Below, piece after piece: positions 7,671 to 15,000 of a stretch of 19,489 bases of DNA. Each line of letters begins with the position of its first letter. The stretch's first letter is position 1. Source of the DNA: SXRF01 sp038043465 (GTDB taxonomy: Bacteria; Pseudomonadota; Alphaproteobacteria; Rickettsiales; SXRF01); the NCBI GenBank assembly GCA_038043465.1, contig JBBTBX010000012.1, forward strand, positions 1 through 19,489, in the 5' to 3' direction. The translations under genes were made by a program, and so were the position numbers. Under the pieces are notes generated by a model that worked only from the letters and a program-made list of their open reading frames with translations, was not told the origin of the DNA and did not search any database.

Positions 7671-9164
7671 CTTCTTGCTTTCTTCCAGCGGCAGGGTCAG
7701 GAACGCTTCTTCATTCCTGCGGGAGATTTTCAGCAGGGCGAATTTACGACCGGCTTTGCGGGCGTTATCAATAGCAGATTTCAAGTCGGCAAAGGATTTC
7801 ACCGGCTCGTTACCCACATCAATTATTACATCGCCGCGCTGCAGACCGCGCTTTGCTGTTTCCGAATTATTCTCAACATCAAGGACTACCAGACCATCCT
7901 TTTTATTATCCATACGCAGCCTTGAACGCAGTTGCGGGGTGAGTGGTGTAACGTTCATTCCCAGCAAGCTCTCGCTGCCGGATTTGCGTTTCTGGTTATC
8001 GTAATTGCCGTTATCCTCATCATCCTGCGCTTCTTCAGCCTTTTCATCCAGTTCCTTGATGGTTATCTGGGCGGTTTTGTAAGCATTTTTGCGCCAGTAG
8101 GTTATAGGAACGGTTTTGCCGTTTTTAGTTTCGGCAACTATGCGCGGCAGGTAGCGCATTTCGGTTATTTCCTTGCCGTCAAAACTGGTGATGATGTCGC
8201 CGGGAACAATGCCGATTTTATCAGCAGGGCTGTCCTTTGAAACTTCTAAAACCAACGCGCCAATCGGTTTTTCCAAACCAACGCTGTCGGCAATTTCTTC
8301 GGACACTTCCTGAATTTTCACGCCGAGCCAGCCGCGATGTGTGCGCCCGAATTCCTTAAGCTGGGAGATTACCGGTTTTGCCAGTGAAGTGGGAATGGCA
8401 AAGCCGATGCCAACCGAGCCACCGCCCATGCTTGGTGAAAAAATGGCACTGTTGATGCCGATTACTTCGCCTTTGATATTGAATAATGGCCCGCCGGAAT
8501 TGCCACGGTTTATAGATGCGTCGGTTTGCAGGAAATCATCGAAAGGCCCGGAATTTATGCTGCGCTGGCGGGCGGAAATAATCCCCTGCGTTACTGAGCC
8601 ACCCAGCCCGAACGGATTGCCGATGGCGATTACCCAGTCGCCTACGCGCATCGCATCGGAATCGCCGAGCGTCACAAATGGCAGGTCTTTTTTTGCCTCA
8701 ATTTTAAGCAAAGCGAGGTCAGTTTTCTTGTCGCGACCAATAATTTTCGCCTTGTATTTGCTGTTGTCAGTGAGGGTTACGGTTATTTCAAAGGCTTGGT
8801 CAACAACATGGTTGTTGGTTATCACGTAACCGCTGGCATCAATGATAAAACCTGAGCCGAGCGACTGCACATCCTGTTCCATTGGCTGACCCATTTGCGG
8901 ACCGGCGAAGCGTTCAAAGAAATCGCGGAACGGCTCCATTTCAGGGGAGTCGGGAAATTGGAATTGCATACCCCCCATCATATTTCCGTTTTTGATTTTT
9001 TGCGTGGTGGAAATATTCACAACCGCCGGAGATAATTTCTCTACTAAATCAGCAAAACTTGCCGGGCGTTCCTGTGCCAGAGCCGGAACCGGTGCAATAA
9101 ATATTGAAGCAGGAATTGCAGTGGAAATGGTAAGGGCTGCAAGGATTAAGTGGAATTTTGACAT
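7668..9164 (-). CDS. degP: Periplasmic Do-family serine protease/chaperone (DegP/DegQ/MucD-like)
   Basis: HtrA/Do protease for envelope protein quality control. I place the start at the ATG at 9162-9164, preceded by GGAGGA ten bases away. A longer reading frame from a TTG at 9182 would begin inside that ribosome binding site and is unlikely. The 498-residue product has a signal peptide (hydrophobic LILAALTISTAIPASIFIA, cleavage probably after PALA). The trypsin-like domain has catalytic His119 (ITNNHVV), Asp149 (KKTDLALL) and Ser223 (RGNSGGP). Two PDZ domains follow: one from GWLGVKIQEV, one from DGLVVLDVENN to the end. A charged linker (EKAEEAQDDEDNG) separates them. Whether it is DegP, DegQ or MucD cannot be decided from sequence alone. 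It is transcribed opposite to the surrounding dcw genes, downstream of fliX. The stop codon is the end of an inverted repeat. Confidence 0.93.
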   Translation of the reverse strand: MSKFHLILAALTISTAIPASIFIAPVPALAQERPASFADLVEKLSPAVVNISTTQKIKNGNMMGGMQFQFPDSPEMEPFRDFFERFAGPQMGQPMEQDVQSLGSGFIIDASGYVITNNHVVDQAFEITVTLTDNSKYKAKIIGRDKKTDLALLKIEAKKDLPFVTLGDSDAMRVGDWVIAIGNPFGLGGSVTQGIISARQRSINSGPFDDFLQTDASINRGNSGGPLFNIKGEVIGINSAIFSPSMGGGSVGIGFAIPTSLAKPVISQLKEFGRTHRGWLGVKIQEVSEEIADSVGLEKPIGALVLEVSKDSPADKIGIVPGDIITSFDGKEITEMRYLPRIVAETKNGKTVPITYWRKNAYKTAQITIKELDEKAEEAQDDEDNGNYDNQKRKSGSESLLGMNVTPLTPQLRSRLRMDNKKDGLVVLDVENNSETAKRGLQRGDVIIDVGNEPVKSFADLKSAIDNARKAGRKFALLKISRRNEEAFLTLPLEESKK

Positions 9165-9201
9165 AGATAAAAAATCCTCCAAAATTTAAGTTTATATGAA
9201 A

Positions 9202-9231
9202 ATCATATAGTATGAATTTTTTTAAGCGCAA
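9202..9231 (-). promoter_or_regulatory. Possible sigma-70-type promoter of degP
   Basis: On the minus strand TTGCGC (9226-9231) is followed after 18 bases by TATGAT (9202-9207), in a very AT-rich stretch 38-67 bases upstream of the degP ATG. The match is only fair and the spacer is at the long end. It would allow degP to be expressed separately from fliX, from which it is separated by 113 bp including a repeat. Confidence 0.3.
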
Positions 9232-9241
9232 GGGGTGAAAG

Positions 9242-9275
9242 TAGGCATTAGTGATTAGGCATTGGGCATTAGGGG
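9242..9275. repeat. TAGGCAT heptamer array between fliX and degP
   Basis: Units TAGGCAT, TAGTGAT, TAGGCAT, TGGGCAT, TAGGGG lie just past the fliX stop codon. This is the same family as the array at the left edge of the window. No inverted partner is visible nearby. Confidence 0.8.
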
Positions 9276-9277
9276 AA

Positions 9278-9724
9278 TTATATCTCCGACTTACTGGCAA
9301 CAGCCATTTCCAGCTTGGCGAGTTCTACGGCGGTGCGTAGTTCTATATCGTCTATGATTGCTTTCAGGCGCGGGTCGTTAACATTTTGTTTTTGCATAAT
9401 AAGTTGTTTGTTTATATCATGCAGTACCTGCATCGGCATAGTACCGGTAAGCAGGCGGCGGCGAAGTTGCTCCAGCGAATCGAGCATGTCATCGCCTTGT
9501 TTTATAAGATGCTTGCGCCGGACTTCCTCATCGGAAATTTCCTGCAGTGCCAGCATGCCGGAAAGAGAGGCGGGGGCGGCGACATTGCTTAAGTTGCTGC
9601 TACTTCCCACGCCGTCATTTTCATAAATATCCAGGATGCTGGAAAAATCGCCAGACCCCGCTACTCCAGAACGCTTTTTCGTAGAGTTTGCTGCTTTGAT
9701 ATTGCTGTAAGCATCAACTTTCAT
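9278..9724 (-). CDS. fliX: Flagellar assembly trans-acting regulator FliX
   Basis: FliX in Caulobacter links completion of the early flagellar structure to activity of FlbD, the sigma-54 activator of later flagellar genes. The 148-residue product begins MKVDAYSNI. It has a low-complexity first half, then a conserved helical second half: MLALQEISDEEVRRKHLIKQ, GDDMLDSLEQLRRRLLTG, and the C-terminal DDIELRTAVELAKLEM, which is the most recognisable FliX block. I chose the ATG at 9722-9724 because the 17 residues available upstream (PLSRLRGRVRVGE) are simply the translation of a GC-rich hairpin repeat. The repeat's edge supplies a G-rich GGTGGGGGAA before the ATG. The gene is divergent from flgI with a sigma-54 promoter between them, as in Caulobacter. 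Confidence 0.85.
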   Translation of the reverse strand: MKVDAYSNIKAANSTKKRSGVAGSGDFSSILDIYENDGVGSSSNLSNVAAPASLSGMLALQEISDEEVRRKHLIKQGDDMLDSLEQLRRRLLTGTMPMQVLHDINKQLIMQKQNVNDPRLKAIIDDIELRTAVELAKLEMAVASKSEI

Positions 9725-9732
9725 ATTGTATT

Positions 9733-9769
9733 CCCCCACCCTAACCCTCCCCCGCAAGCGGGAGAGGGG
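9733..9769. repeat. GC-rich hairpin repeat before fliX
   Basis: This is a diverged copy of the element at 1096-1133, sharing CCCTAACCCTCCCCCGCAAG and then differing (CGGGAGAGGGG). It ends about nine bases before the fliX start codon, so any fliX transcript from the intergenic region contains it in the leader, close to the ribosome binding site. Confidence 0.8.
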
Positions 9770-9792
9770 ATACATGCGACGATTATATAGTA

Positions 9793-9798
9793 ATTATA
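9793..9798 (-). promoter_or_regulatory. Possible -10 element of the fliX promoter
   Basis: On the minus strand GGTATAAT matches the sigma-70 -10 consensus and is about 70 bases upstream of the fliX ATG. No convincing -35 box lies at the right distance (GTGTAA at 17 bp), so an activator-dependent promoter or no promoter at all remains possible. Confidence 0.25.
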
Positions 9799-9834
9799 CC
9801 GTACTAAGTAAAGGCTTACACTGAAAAATTATTA

Positions 9835-9850
9835 TGGCACGCAAATTGCT
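9835..9850 (+). promoter_or_regulatory. Sigma-54 (-24/-12) promoter of flgI
   Basis: TGGCACGCAAATTGCT matches the sigma-54 consensus TGGCACG-N4-TTGCW exactly, with GG (9836-9837) and GC (9848-9849) separated by 10 bases. Transcription would start near 9861. That leaves 43 bases of leader before the ATG at 9904 and only 10 before the ATG at 9871, which supports the later start for flgI. Confidence 0.88.
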
Positions 9851-9903
9851 TTAAACTGCTCATATTCATTATGTTGTTAGTTTTAAAATTAAGGAATTTG
9901 CAT

Positions 9904-11106
9904 ATGACACAACAATATTATTCAAAACATGATGATAATAAATCCCTGTCTCCGCGCTTGGATATGGAAACGGTGTTATATAAATTTATATTTCTGCCGA
10001 TTATGTTTCTCATTGTCCTGTGGAGTTACCTGATTGCCATGTCATCTATGGCGCAAGCCGATTCGCGGATAAAAGATATTGTCACTTTTGAAGGTGTGCG
10101 CGAAAATATGCTGATGGGATATGGCTTGGTGGTAGGGCTTAACGGTACGGGTGATAAGCTGAAAAACAGCGCGTTTACCGAGCAGAGTTTGATTGCGTTT
10201 TTGGAACGGCAAGGAGTGAATACACGTGGCACGGAACTGAAAACCCAGAACGTGGCGGCGGTTACAATTACTGCAAGCCTTCCGGCTTTTGCCCGCACCG
10301 GCAGCAAAGTTGATGTTGCGGTTAGTGCAATGGGCGATGCAAAAAATCTGGCGGGCGGAACTTTGCTGGCTACGCCACTTTATGGTGCGGATGGTGAAGT
10401 TTATGCAGTGGCACAAGGTTCAGTTGCTATTGGTGGATTCAAGGCGGAGGGTGAAGCAACAACTGTTACCAAAGGCGTTCCTACTTCCGGTTTTATTGCC
10501 AGTGGCGCGATTGTCGAGCGCGAGACGGAATTTGTGCTGAATAAAATGCAGGAAATGAAACTTTCGCTGCGTAACCCGGATATTTCAACGGCGCAGAGAA
10601 TATCTGAAGTTATCAATGAACATGTGGGGCCGAGCATTGCCAATGTTTCTGACCCGGGAACGGTGGTTCTGGCTGTGCCGGATATTTACCGCAATAATGT
10701 GACGCAATTGCTTGCCGATATTGAGAAGCTGGCAGTGGAGACGGATCAGGTGGCAAAAATCGTGATTGATGAAGCGTCGGGTACTATTGTCATGGGCGAG
10801 AATGTGAATATTGACACAGTGGCGGTGGCACAAGGAAATCTGGTGGTGAGAGTGGAAGAAAAACCACAGGTTTCTCAGCCCGGACCATTTGCACCGGAAG
10901 GCGCGCAGACTGTGGTGACTCCGCAGACAGAAATTACGGTGAATGAAAAACCGGGTAGCAAGATGGCGGTGGTTAAACGTGGTGCGAGCCTGAAAGATTT
11001 GGTGGCGGGGCTTAATGCGCTGGGAGTCAGCCCGCGTGATTTGATTACCATCCTCCAGACCATTAAAGCTGCCGGAGCTTTGCAAGCGGAGATTAAGACG
11101 AGGTAG
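9904..11106 (+). CDS. flgI: Flagellar basal body P-ring protein FlgI
   Basis: FlgI forms the periplasmic P ring around the rod, in the peptidoglycan layer. The start at 9904 is chosen over 9871 because AAGGA lies eight bases upstream and the predicted sigma-54 transcript starts near 9861. This gives 400 residues. The N-terminus is unusually long: about 22 polar residues precede the hydrophobic signal segment (FIFLPIMFLIVLWSYLIAM), with cleavage likely after AQA before DSRIKDI. An ATG at 9964 would give a normal signal peptide but has no clear ribosome binding site. Family landmarks are SRIKDIVTFEGVRENMLMGYGLVVGLNGTGD, ASLPAFARTGSKVDV, GGTLLATPLYGADG and the C-terminal LNALGVSPRDLITILQTIKAAGALQAE. 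The final residues IKTR differ from the hydrophobic ending usual in the family, and the stop is at the edge of a heptamer array. Confidence 0.95.
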   Translation: MTQQYYSKHDDNKSLSPRLDMETVLYKFIFLPIMFLIVLWSYLIAMSSMAQADSRIKDIVTFEGVRENMLMGYGLVVGLNGTGDKLKNSAFTEQSLIAFLERQGVNTRGTELKTQNVAAVTITASLPAFARTGSKVDVAVSAMGDAKNLAGGTLLATPLYGADGEVYAVAQGSVAIGGFKAEGEATTVTKGVPTSGFIASGAIVERETEFVLNKMQEMKLSLRNPDISTAQRISEVINEHVGPSIANVSDPGTVVLAVPDIYRNNVTQLLADIEKLAVETDQVAKIVIDEASGTIVMGENVNIDTVAVAQGNLVVRVEEKPQVSQPGPFAPEGAQTVVTPQTEITVNEKPGSKMAVVKRGASLKDLVAGLNALGVSPRDLITILQTIKAAGALQAEIKTR

Positions 11107-11289
11107 ATTAGGGATTAGGCTTTAGGGATTAGGCTTTAGGCATTGGGGAAATGAATATCGTCATGCCAGCGTAGGCTGGCATCCATATCTAACCGCAATT
11201 GTGTATTATTGTTTACATGGATACCGCCCTTCGGCGGTATGACAAATCTTCACTTTTCCTAATGCCTAAAGCCTAATGCCTAATCCCTG
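11104..11289. repeat. Nested inverted heptamer arrays enclosing a GTCAT palindrome
   Basis: The left array (11104-11148; units TAGATTA, GGGATTA, GGCTTTA, GGGATTA, GGCTTTA, GGCATTG) starts with the flgI stop codon. The right array (11257-11289) is its approximate reverse complement (CCTAATG, CCTAAAG, CCTAATG, CCTAATC). Between them sits a GTCAT cloverleaf at 11160-11243. The composite fills most of the 256-bp gap between flgI and flgJ, ending nine bases before the sigma-54 promoter of flgJ. Confidence 0.85.
11160..11243. repeat. GTCAT cloverleaf palindrome between flgI and flgJ
   Basis: An 84-nt element whose outer GTCAT and ATGAC pair. Its first arm is TGCCAGC/GCTGGCA, its middle arm ATCCAT/ATGGAT, and its last arm TACCGCC/GGCGGTA with a CTTC-type loop. 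The arm sequences are quite different from those at 6374 and 19317, yet each arm still pairs and overall length is the same. Confidence 0.85.
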
Positions 11290-11297
11290 AAATCATG

Positions 11298-11313
11298 TGG
11301 CATGAAGATTGCT
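11298..11313 (+). promoter_or_regulatory. Sigma-54 (-24/-12) promoter of flgJ
   Basis: TGGCATGAAGATTGCT has GG (11299-11300) and GC (11311-11312) separated by 10 bases and matches the sigma-54 consensus except for one base in the -24 box. The predicted start near 11324 leaves a leader of about 39 bases before flgJ. It lets flgJ and the downstream flagellar genes be transcribed independently of flgI across the repeat-filled gap. Confidence 0.8.
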
Positions 11314-11362
11314 ACTAATTCTCTATATTACGCTTTAATTATATTGCTGGATTGGTAGTAAC

Positions 11363-11755
11363 ATGTTGATAAATAATGATTCAGGAATGTCGCAGGCTTT
11401 GATCGCCAAATTAGGTGTTTCTGGGGGCGCGATGGGTTCTGCGAAAAATATGACTCCGGAAAAGGCGGAGGCAGTTTCCAAGGATTTTGAGGCACTTTTT
11501 ATCAGCCAGATGATGGAGCCGATGTTTGGTGACTCGGTTGGGGCGGATGCATTCGGGGCAGAAGATACCGATGAAATCTATAAAAATCTGATGGTTAAGG
11601 AATATGGTAAGCTGATTGTCCAGTCCGGTGGCATGGGAATTGCTTCGAATATATATAACTCTATTTATAGGGGGCTTATGGGAGAAAATAAGCTTTCGAG
11701 TGGGGTTAATGGAGAGCTTCTTAAACAACAAGAATATGTAGGGGGAGTAAAATGA
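11363..11755 (+). CDS. flgJ: Flagellar rod-binding protein FlgJ (N-terminal domain only; CheL-like)
   Basis: FlgJ is the rod scaffold or cap. Enteric versions have a C-terminal muramidase that is absent here: the 130-residue product is only the rod-binding domain, as is usual in Alphaproteobacteria, where the gene is sometimes called cheL. The core is AVSKDFEALFISQMMEPMFG, followed by an acidic stretch and MVKEYGKLIVQSGGMGIASNIYNSIYR, the characteristic end of the domain. The start at 11363 fits the leader from the sigma-54 promoter, although the ribosome binding site is weak (GGTAG). The ATG at residue 9 is a possible alternative. The stop overlaps the next start by 4 bp. Confidence 0.88.
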   Translation: MLINNDSGMSQALIAKLGVSGGAMGSAKNMTPEKAEAVSKDFEALFISQMMEPMFGDSVGADAFGAEDTDEIYKNLMVKEYGKLIVQSGGMGIASNIYNSIYRGLMGENKLSSGVNGELLKQQEYVGGVK

Positions 11756-12213
11756 GCGGTGAAGTAAGGATAACTGGTAAAGCGGAAGCAGCTAATTTTA
11801 AGGTGCAGGATGTGATCATGCTTACAGCACGTCTGGCACAATTACTGGCTGAGGAAGTCGATTTGCTAGGTGGTATGAAGGTGAAGAAAATTGAAGCATT
11901 GCAGCAGGAAAAAATATTCCTGACCAACGCGCTTGACGCGCAGCGCAAACTCATCGACCGCCATCCGTATATTATGGATAGCATTCCTTCCCGCGATAAA
12001 AAGGATCTGGAAGAAGTGGCAGCGGTGTTTCAGGGGATATTAGACGAAAACCACCGCAAGTTGCTTATGGCAAAAGAAATCAACCATAAAATCGTTATGG
12101 CGATCAGAGATGTGGTGAAAGAAACTACCCAGAGCCGCACTTATAATGGCAATGGTTATACGGGAGCGGCGGCGTTTAATACTCTGTCGGTAACTTTGGA
12201 TAAAACAATATAA
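11752..12213 (+). CDS. FlgN-like flagellar export chaperone (FlbY-like)
   Basis: A 153-residue, mostly helical protein with no membrane segment. The helical core has LLAEEVDLLGGMKVKKIEALQQEKIFLTNAL (about residues 32-62), a pattern typical of FlgN-type chaperones, which bind FlgK and FlgL before export. The C-terminus (SRTYNGNGYTGAAAFNTLSVTLDKTI) also fits the alphaproteobacterial form, which I recall being annotated FlbY or FlgN. The start codon overlaps the flgJ stop (ATGA) and the gene lies immediately before flgK and flgL, its expected clients. The family call rests on this weak similarity plus position, so it is less secure than its neighbours. No symbol is assigned because FlgN and FlbY could not be told apart. 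Confidence 0.65.
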   Translation: MSGEVRITGKAEAANFKVQDVIMLTARLAQLLAEEVDLLGGMKVKKIEALQQEKIFLTNALDAQRKLIDRHPYIMDSIPSRDKKDLEEVAAVFQGILDENHRKLLMAKEINHKIVMAIRDVVKETTQSRTYNGNGYTGAAAFNTLSVTLDKTI

Positions 12214-12216
12214 CGT

Positions 12217-12278
12217 GATTCGTGGTTAGTGATTCGTGGTTCGGAATATATCCCTGAACACGAAACACGAGACACGAG
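12217..12278. repeat. Inverted heptamer arrays before flgK
   Basis: The left arm (12217-12244) is two copies of a 14-bp unit made of GATTCGT plus GGTTAGT or GGTTCGG. The right arm (12256-12278) reads GAACACGAAACACGAGACACGAG, three 7-bp units complementary in sense to the left arm with wobbles. The hairpin fills the 75-bp gap, leaving only the flgK ribosome binding site AGAAGG (12276-12281) at its edge. Confidence 0.75.
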
Positions 12279-12288
12279 AAGGTAATTT

Positions 12289-15000
12289 ATGAGTCTTTCA
12301 CTTGCGCTGAATAATTCGTTATCAGGGCTTAATATCAACCGGCAGTCGCTGGCGGTGTTGTCGCAGAATATTGCCAATGCCAATACGCAGGGCTATAGTC
12401 GGAAAATAATTGAGCAGGAATCTTTATATCTTGATGGCAACGGCGCGGGTGTAAGCATCAAGGATATAACTCGTAAAGTTGATGATTATCTGATCCGTTC
12501 CGTGCGTGAGCAAACCTCGGAAGTTGGTTTTGGAGATACGGTTAGTGATTATTCCGACCGTATCCAGATTTTACTCGGAAAACCCGGAAATAAAGACAGT
12601 GTTGATTCTAATATCGGCAGTTTTTTTAATGCCATACAATCTTTGGCACAAACTCCTGAAAGTTCATCGCTCAGAGTTAATGCCGTGAATCTTGGAAAAA
12701 CTCTGGCAGGGCGCGTAAATGATTTGTCAGCCGGACTTAATGATTTGCGCTTTCAGGCGGATCAGGACGTACGCCTGATAGCTGATTCCATAAATTCTAA
12801 CCTGGTAGAAATTGATAAATTAAACAAAACTATCAGCAGCGAAGGCGCAGTCGGACAATCAACTGTTGAGTTGCAGGATAAGAGAGATAATCTGATCAGG
12901 GAGCTTGCCTCTTATATCGATATACAGGTTTATAAAAAAAGCACAGGTGAAATAAATATATCTACGGTAAGCGGTCTAAGTCTGCTGGACGACAGTGTTT
13001 ACAGGCTTTCTTACAATGCGGCAGGATCGGTTGAGAGCTTTGTGAATAATGCCTCGCTGTCGCCTCTGGAAATATATCGTCTGGATGAAGCCGGAGACCC
13101 GATAGGAACAGCGAAGGTTCTGGTTTCTGCCGGTACGAGCGAGATTATTATCAGCTATGTAGGCGGTGGTAAACTTGCCGGTCTGATGGAAATGCGTGAT
13201 AAACAGGCACCGGATCTTATCAAGCAGCTTGATAATCTGGCGATGGTAATGCGTGACCAGATGAATATCATACATAACACTGGAGCTGGTTTCCCTGGGG
13301 CGAGCAGTCTGACCAGTACTCATCTGATGGTTGCCGATGATTACAGCCAGTGGAGTGGTTCGGTGCGGATTGCGATTTTAGGCAGTGATGGCAAGCCTTT
13401 GCCGGGACGTTATACTGATGAAGCGGTTACACGTCCGCTGACTCTTGATTTATCAAAGCTGGATACCGGAGTAGGAGATGGACAACCGAGCATACAGGGG
13501 ATTATTGATGAGATTAACAGGAGTTACGGTGTACCACAGGCGAAAGTTGAACTGGGTAATCTCAACAATATAAGTCTGGTGTCCAACAGCACTAATCTGC
13601 CTGGCTCGCTCCAGCAATTAAATTTTGATTTCAATATGGAAAATATTTCGGCAACTGATGCCGGTGTGTTCGTAACCGGTGTGCAGTTGTTAGACAGTGG
13701 TGGTGTTGCCCTTGCCACACCAACCTCGACATTGCCTACTGCGGCTTTGGCAGGAACTTATACGACAACCGCCGGTAGCAAGACGCTCACTATAAATACC
13801 AGTGGCGCGCAAACCCTGAAAGACGGAGATGTAGTCTATCTTACAGCACCATCAGGAGCGATTGATGGAATTCCAACTGGTGATTTTGATCGGTTTTTTA
13901 CAGTAAGTAATGTTCAGGCAGGCAGCTTTGACGTTACCGTATCCACCGCAGCAAGTGCCGGAGGGGCTTTTGTAGTTGGCGGACAGACTGCCATCAAGAA
14001 ATATATGGATGTGGAAGCGGGAGATTCAACACGCACTAAAGATAATGGAACGATTACCGCAGACATTAGTGGTAATGTTTCTTCTCCTTACTATACCATC
14101 AATGTAAATTTTGCAGTTGATGACGGTAGCGGAACACTTGTTACTTCTACGGTCAGCTACCGCGTGAATAATAATGACAGTAATATGCGTAATGTTCGTT
14201 ATTCGGCTATTGCTGCTAGCGGTTCGGGAAAAATAGTATATCCCACTTCGCTTAAGCCATTGCTTGTCGCTTCGCTGGTTGATGAAAATGGTCTGGAACT
14301 TTCAAAAACCAATGGTCTTTACACCACGACACAGAAAGGTTATTTGAAACTGGAAAGCGGAGATAGCAATGGCTATATAGCTATTGATTCATTGGATAGC
14401 AGCGAGTTGGGCAGACCTAATGACACTCCGAAAACCGCCGCTACTAACCGTAGCTTCTCGCATTATTTAGGGCTTAATAATTTTTTTGTTGATGATGGTG
14501 ATGCGCGTACCACTCTTACAACAGGAAGTGCTGCCGCGCTTAAGGTTGAACAAAGGCTTCGTACTAACCCTAATCTTATTTCTCTGGGAAAACTTACGGC
14601 TTCCCCTCGGTCTAATGATTCAAGCATCCCGCCGCCTTATACTTATGAGCGTAATATTGGCGATAACAGCGTGATTCAGGCGATTGCCAAGCTGGGGATT
14701 CAAGGTGTGGATTTTGCTGCTGCCGGTGGGCTTGGTCAAACAAAAATACCATTTGGGGCTTATGCCGGACAGATTATCGGTGCGGCGGCGACTAACGCCA
14801 AGGCTTCGCAAGCCCAGAAGGAAAACGCTCAGACTTTGCTTGACGGTTATAATAAACGCTCGGATTCAATCAGCGGTGTGAATCTTGATGAAGAATTAGC
14901 AAATACCATAATTTATCAGAATTCTTATAGCGCGTCGGCAAGGATTATTACAGTGGTCAGCACTTTGTTTGATACTTTGATTCAGGCGGTAGGGAATTAG
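12289..15000 (+). CDS. flgK: Flagellar hook-associated protein FlgK (HAP1)
   Basis: FlgK is the first junction protein between hook and filament. The N-terminal D0 helix is typical: LNNSLSGLNINRQSLAVLSQ then NIANANTQGYSRK (27-39). The C-terminal D0 helix is also typical: LDEELANTIIYQNSYSASARIITVVSTLFDTLIQAVG (866-902). The length of 903 residues is much greater than the roughly 550 of enteric FlgK. The extra length is in the middle (about 460-740), rich in Ser, Thr, Gly and Asp with beta-like patterns (TYTTTAGSKTLTINTSGAQ), presumably surface-exposed. That region contains no heptamer or palindrome repeat. The start has AGAAGG seven bases upstream, at the edge of a repeat hairpin. The TAG stop abuts the largest heptamer array in the window. 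Confidence 0.93.
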   Translation: MSLSLALNNSLSGLNINRQSLAVLSQNIANANTQGYSRKIIEQESLYLDGNGAGVSIKDITRKVDDYLIRSVREQTSEVGFGDTVSDYSDRIQILLGKPGNKDSVDSNIGSFFNAIQSLAQTPESSSLRVNAVNLGKTLAGRVNDLSAGLNDLRFQADQDVRLIADSINSNLVEIDKLNKTISSEGAVGQSTVELQDKRDNLIRELASYIDIQVYKKSTGEINISTVSGLSLLDDSVYRLSYNAAGSVESFVNNASLSPLEIYRLDEAGDPIGTAKVLVSAGTSEIIISYVGGGKLAGLMEMRDKQAPDLIKQLDNLAMVMRDQMNIIHNTGAGFPGASSLTSTHLMVADDYSQWSGSVRIAILGSDGKPLPGRYTDEAVTRPLTLDLSKLDTGVGDGQPSIQGIIDEINRSYGVPQAKVELGNLNNISLVSNSTNLPGSLQQLNFDFNMENISATDAGVFVTGVQLLDSGGVALATPTSTLPTAALAGTYTTTAGSKTLTINTSGAQTLKDGDVVYLTAPSGAIDGIPTGDFDRFFTVSNVQAGSFDVTVSTAASAGGAFVVGGQTAIKKYMDVEAGDSTRTKDNGTITADISGNVSSPYYTINVNFAVDDGSGTLVTSTVSYRVNNNDSNMRNVRYSAIAASGSGKIVYPTSLKPLLVASLVDENGLELSKTNGLYTTTQKGYLKLESGDSNGYIAIDSLDSSELGRPNDTPKTAATNRSFSHYLGLNNFFVDDGDARTTLTTGSAAALKVEQRLRTNPNLISLGKLTASPRSNDSSIPPPYTYERNIGDNSVIQAIAKLGIQGVDFAAAGGLGQTKIPFGAYAGQIIGAAATNAKASQAQKENAQTLLDGYNKRSDSISGVNLDEELANTIIYQNSYSASARIITVVSTLFDTLIQAVGN

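Noticed and set aside
9165..9182. Longer DegP starting at a TTG (9182)
   Set aside because: The additional six codons include the GGAGGA ribosome binding site of the internal ATG, and that ATG gives a normal signal peptide.
9725..9775. Longer FliX N-terminus (17 more residues)
   Set aside because: Those residues are a translation of the GC-rich hairpin repeat, and the family-like MKV start lies just after it.
9871..9903. FlgI start at 9871
   Set aside because: It would leave a leader of only about 10 bases from the sigma-54 start and has no ribosome binding site, while 9904 has AAGGA at eight bases.
11160..11243. tRNA gene, because of the cloverleaf shape
   Set aside because: There is no anticodon arm of proper size, no T-loop TTCGA motif and no CCA-acceptor geometry; the outer stem is only GTCAT/ATGAC and the same shape recurs with other sequences.
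13680..14050. Heptamer or palindrome insertion as the cause of the long FlgK
   Set aside because: No 7-bp periodicity or GTCAT/GC-rich hairpin is present in this region; the extra length appears to be ordinary coding sequence.
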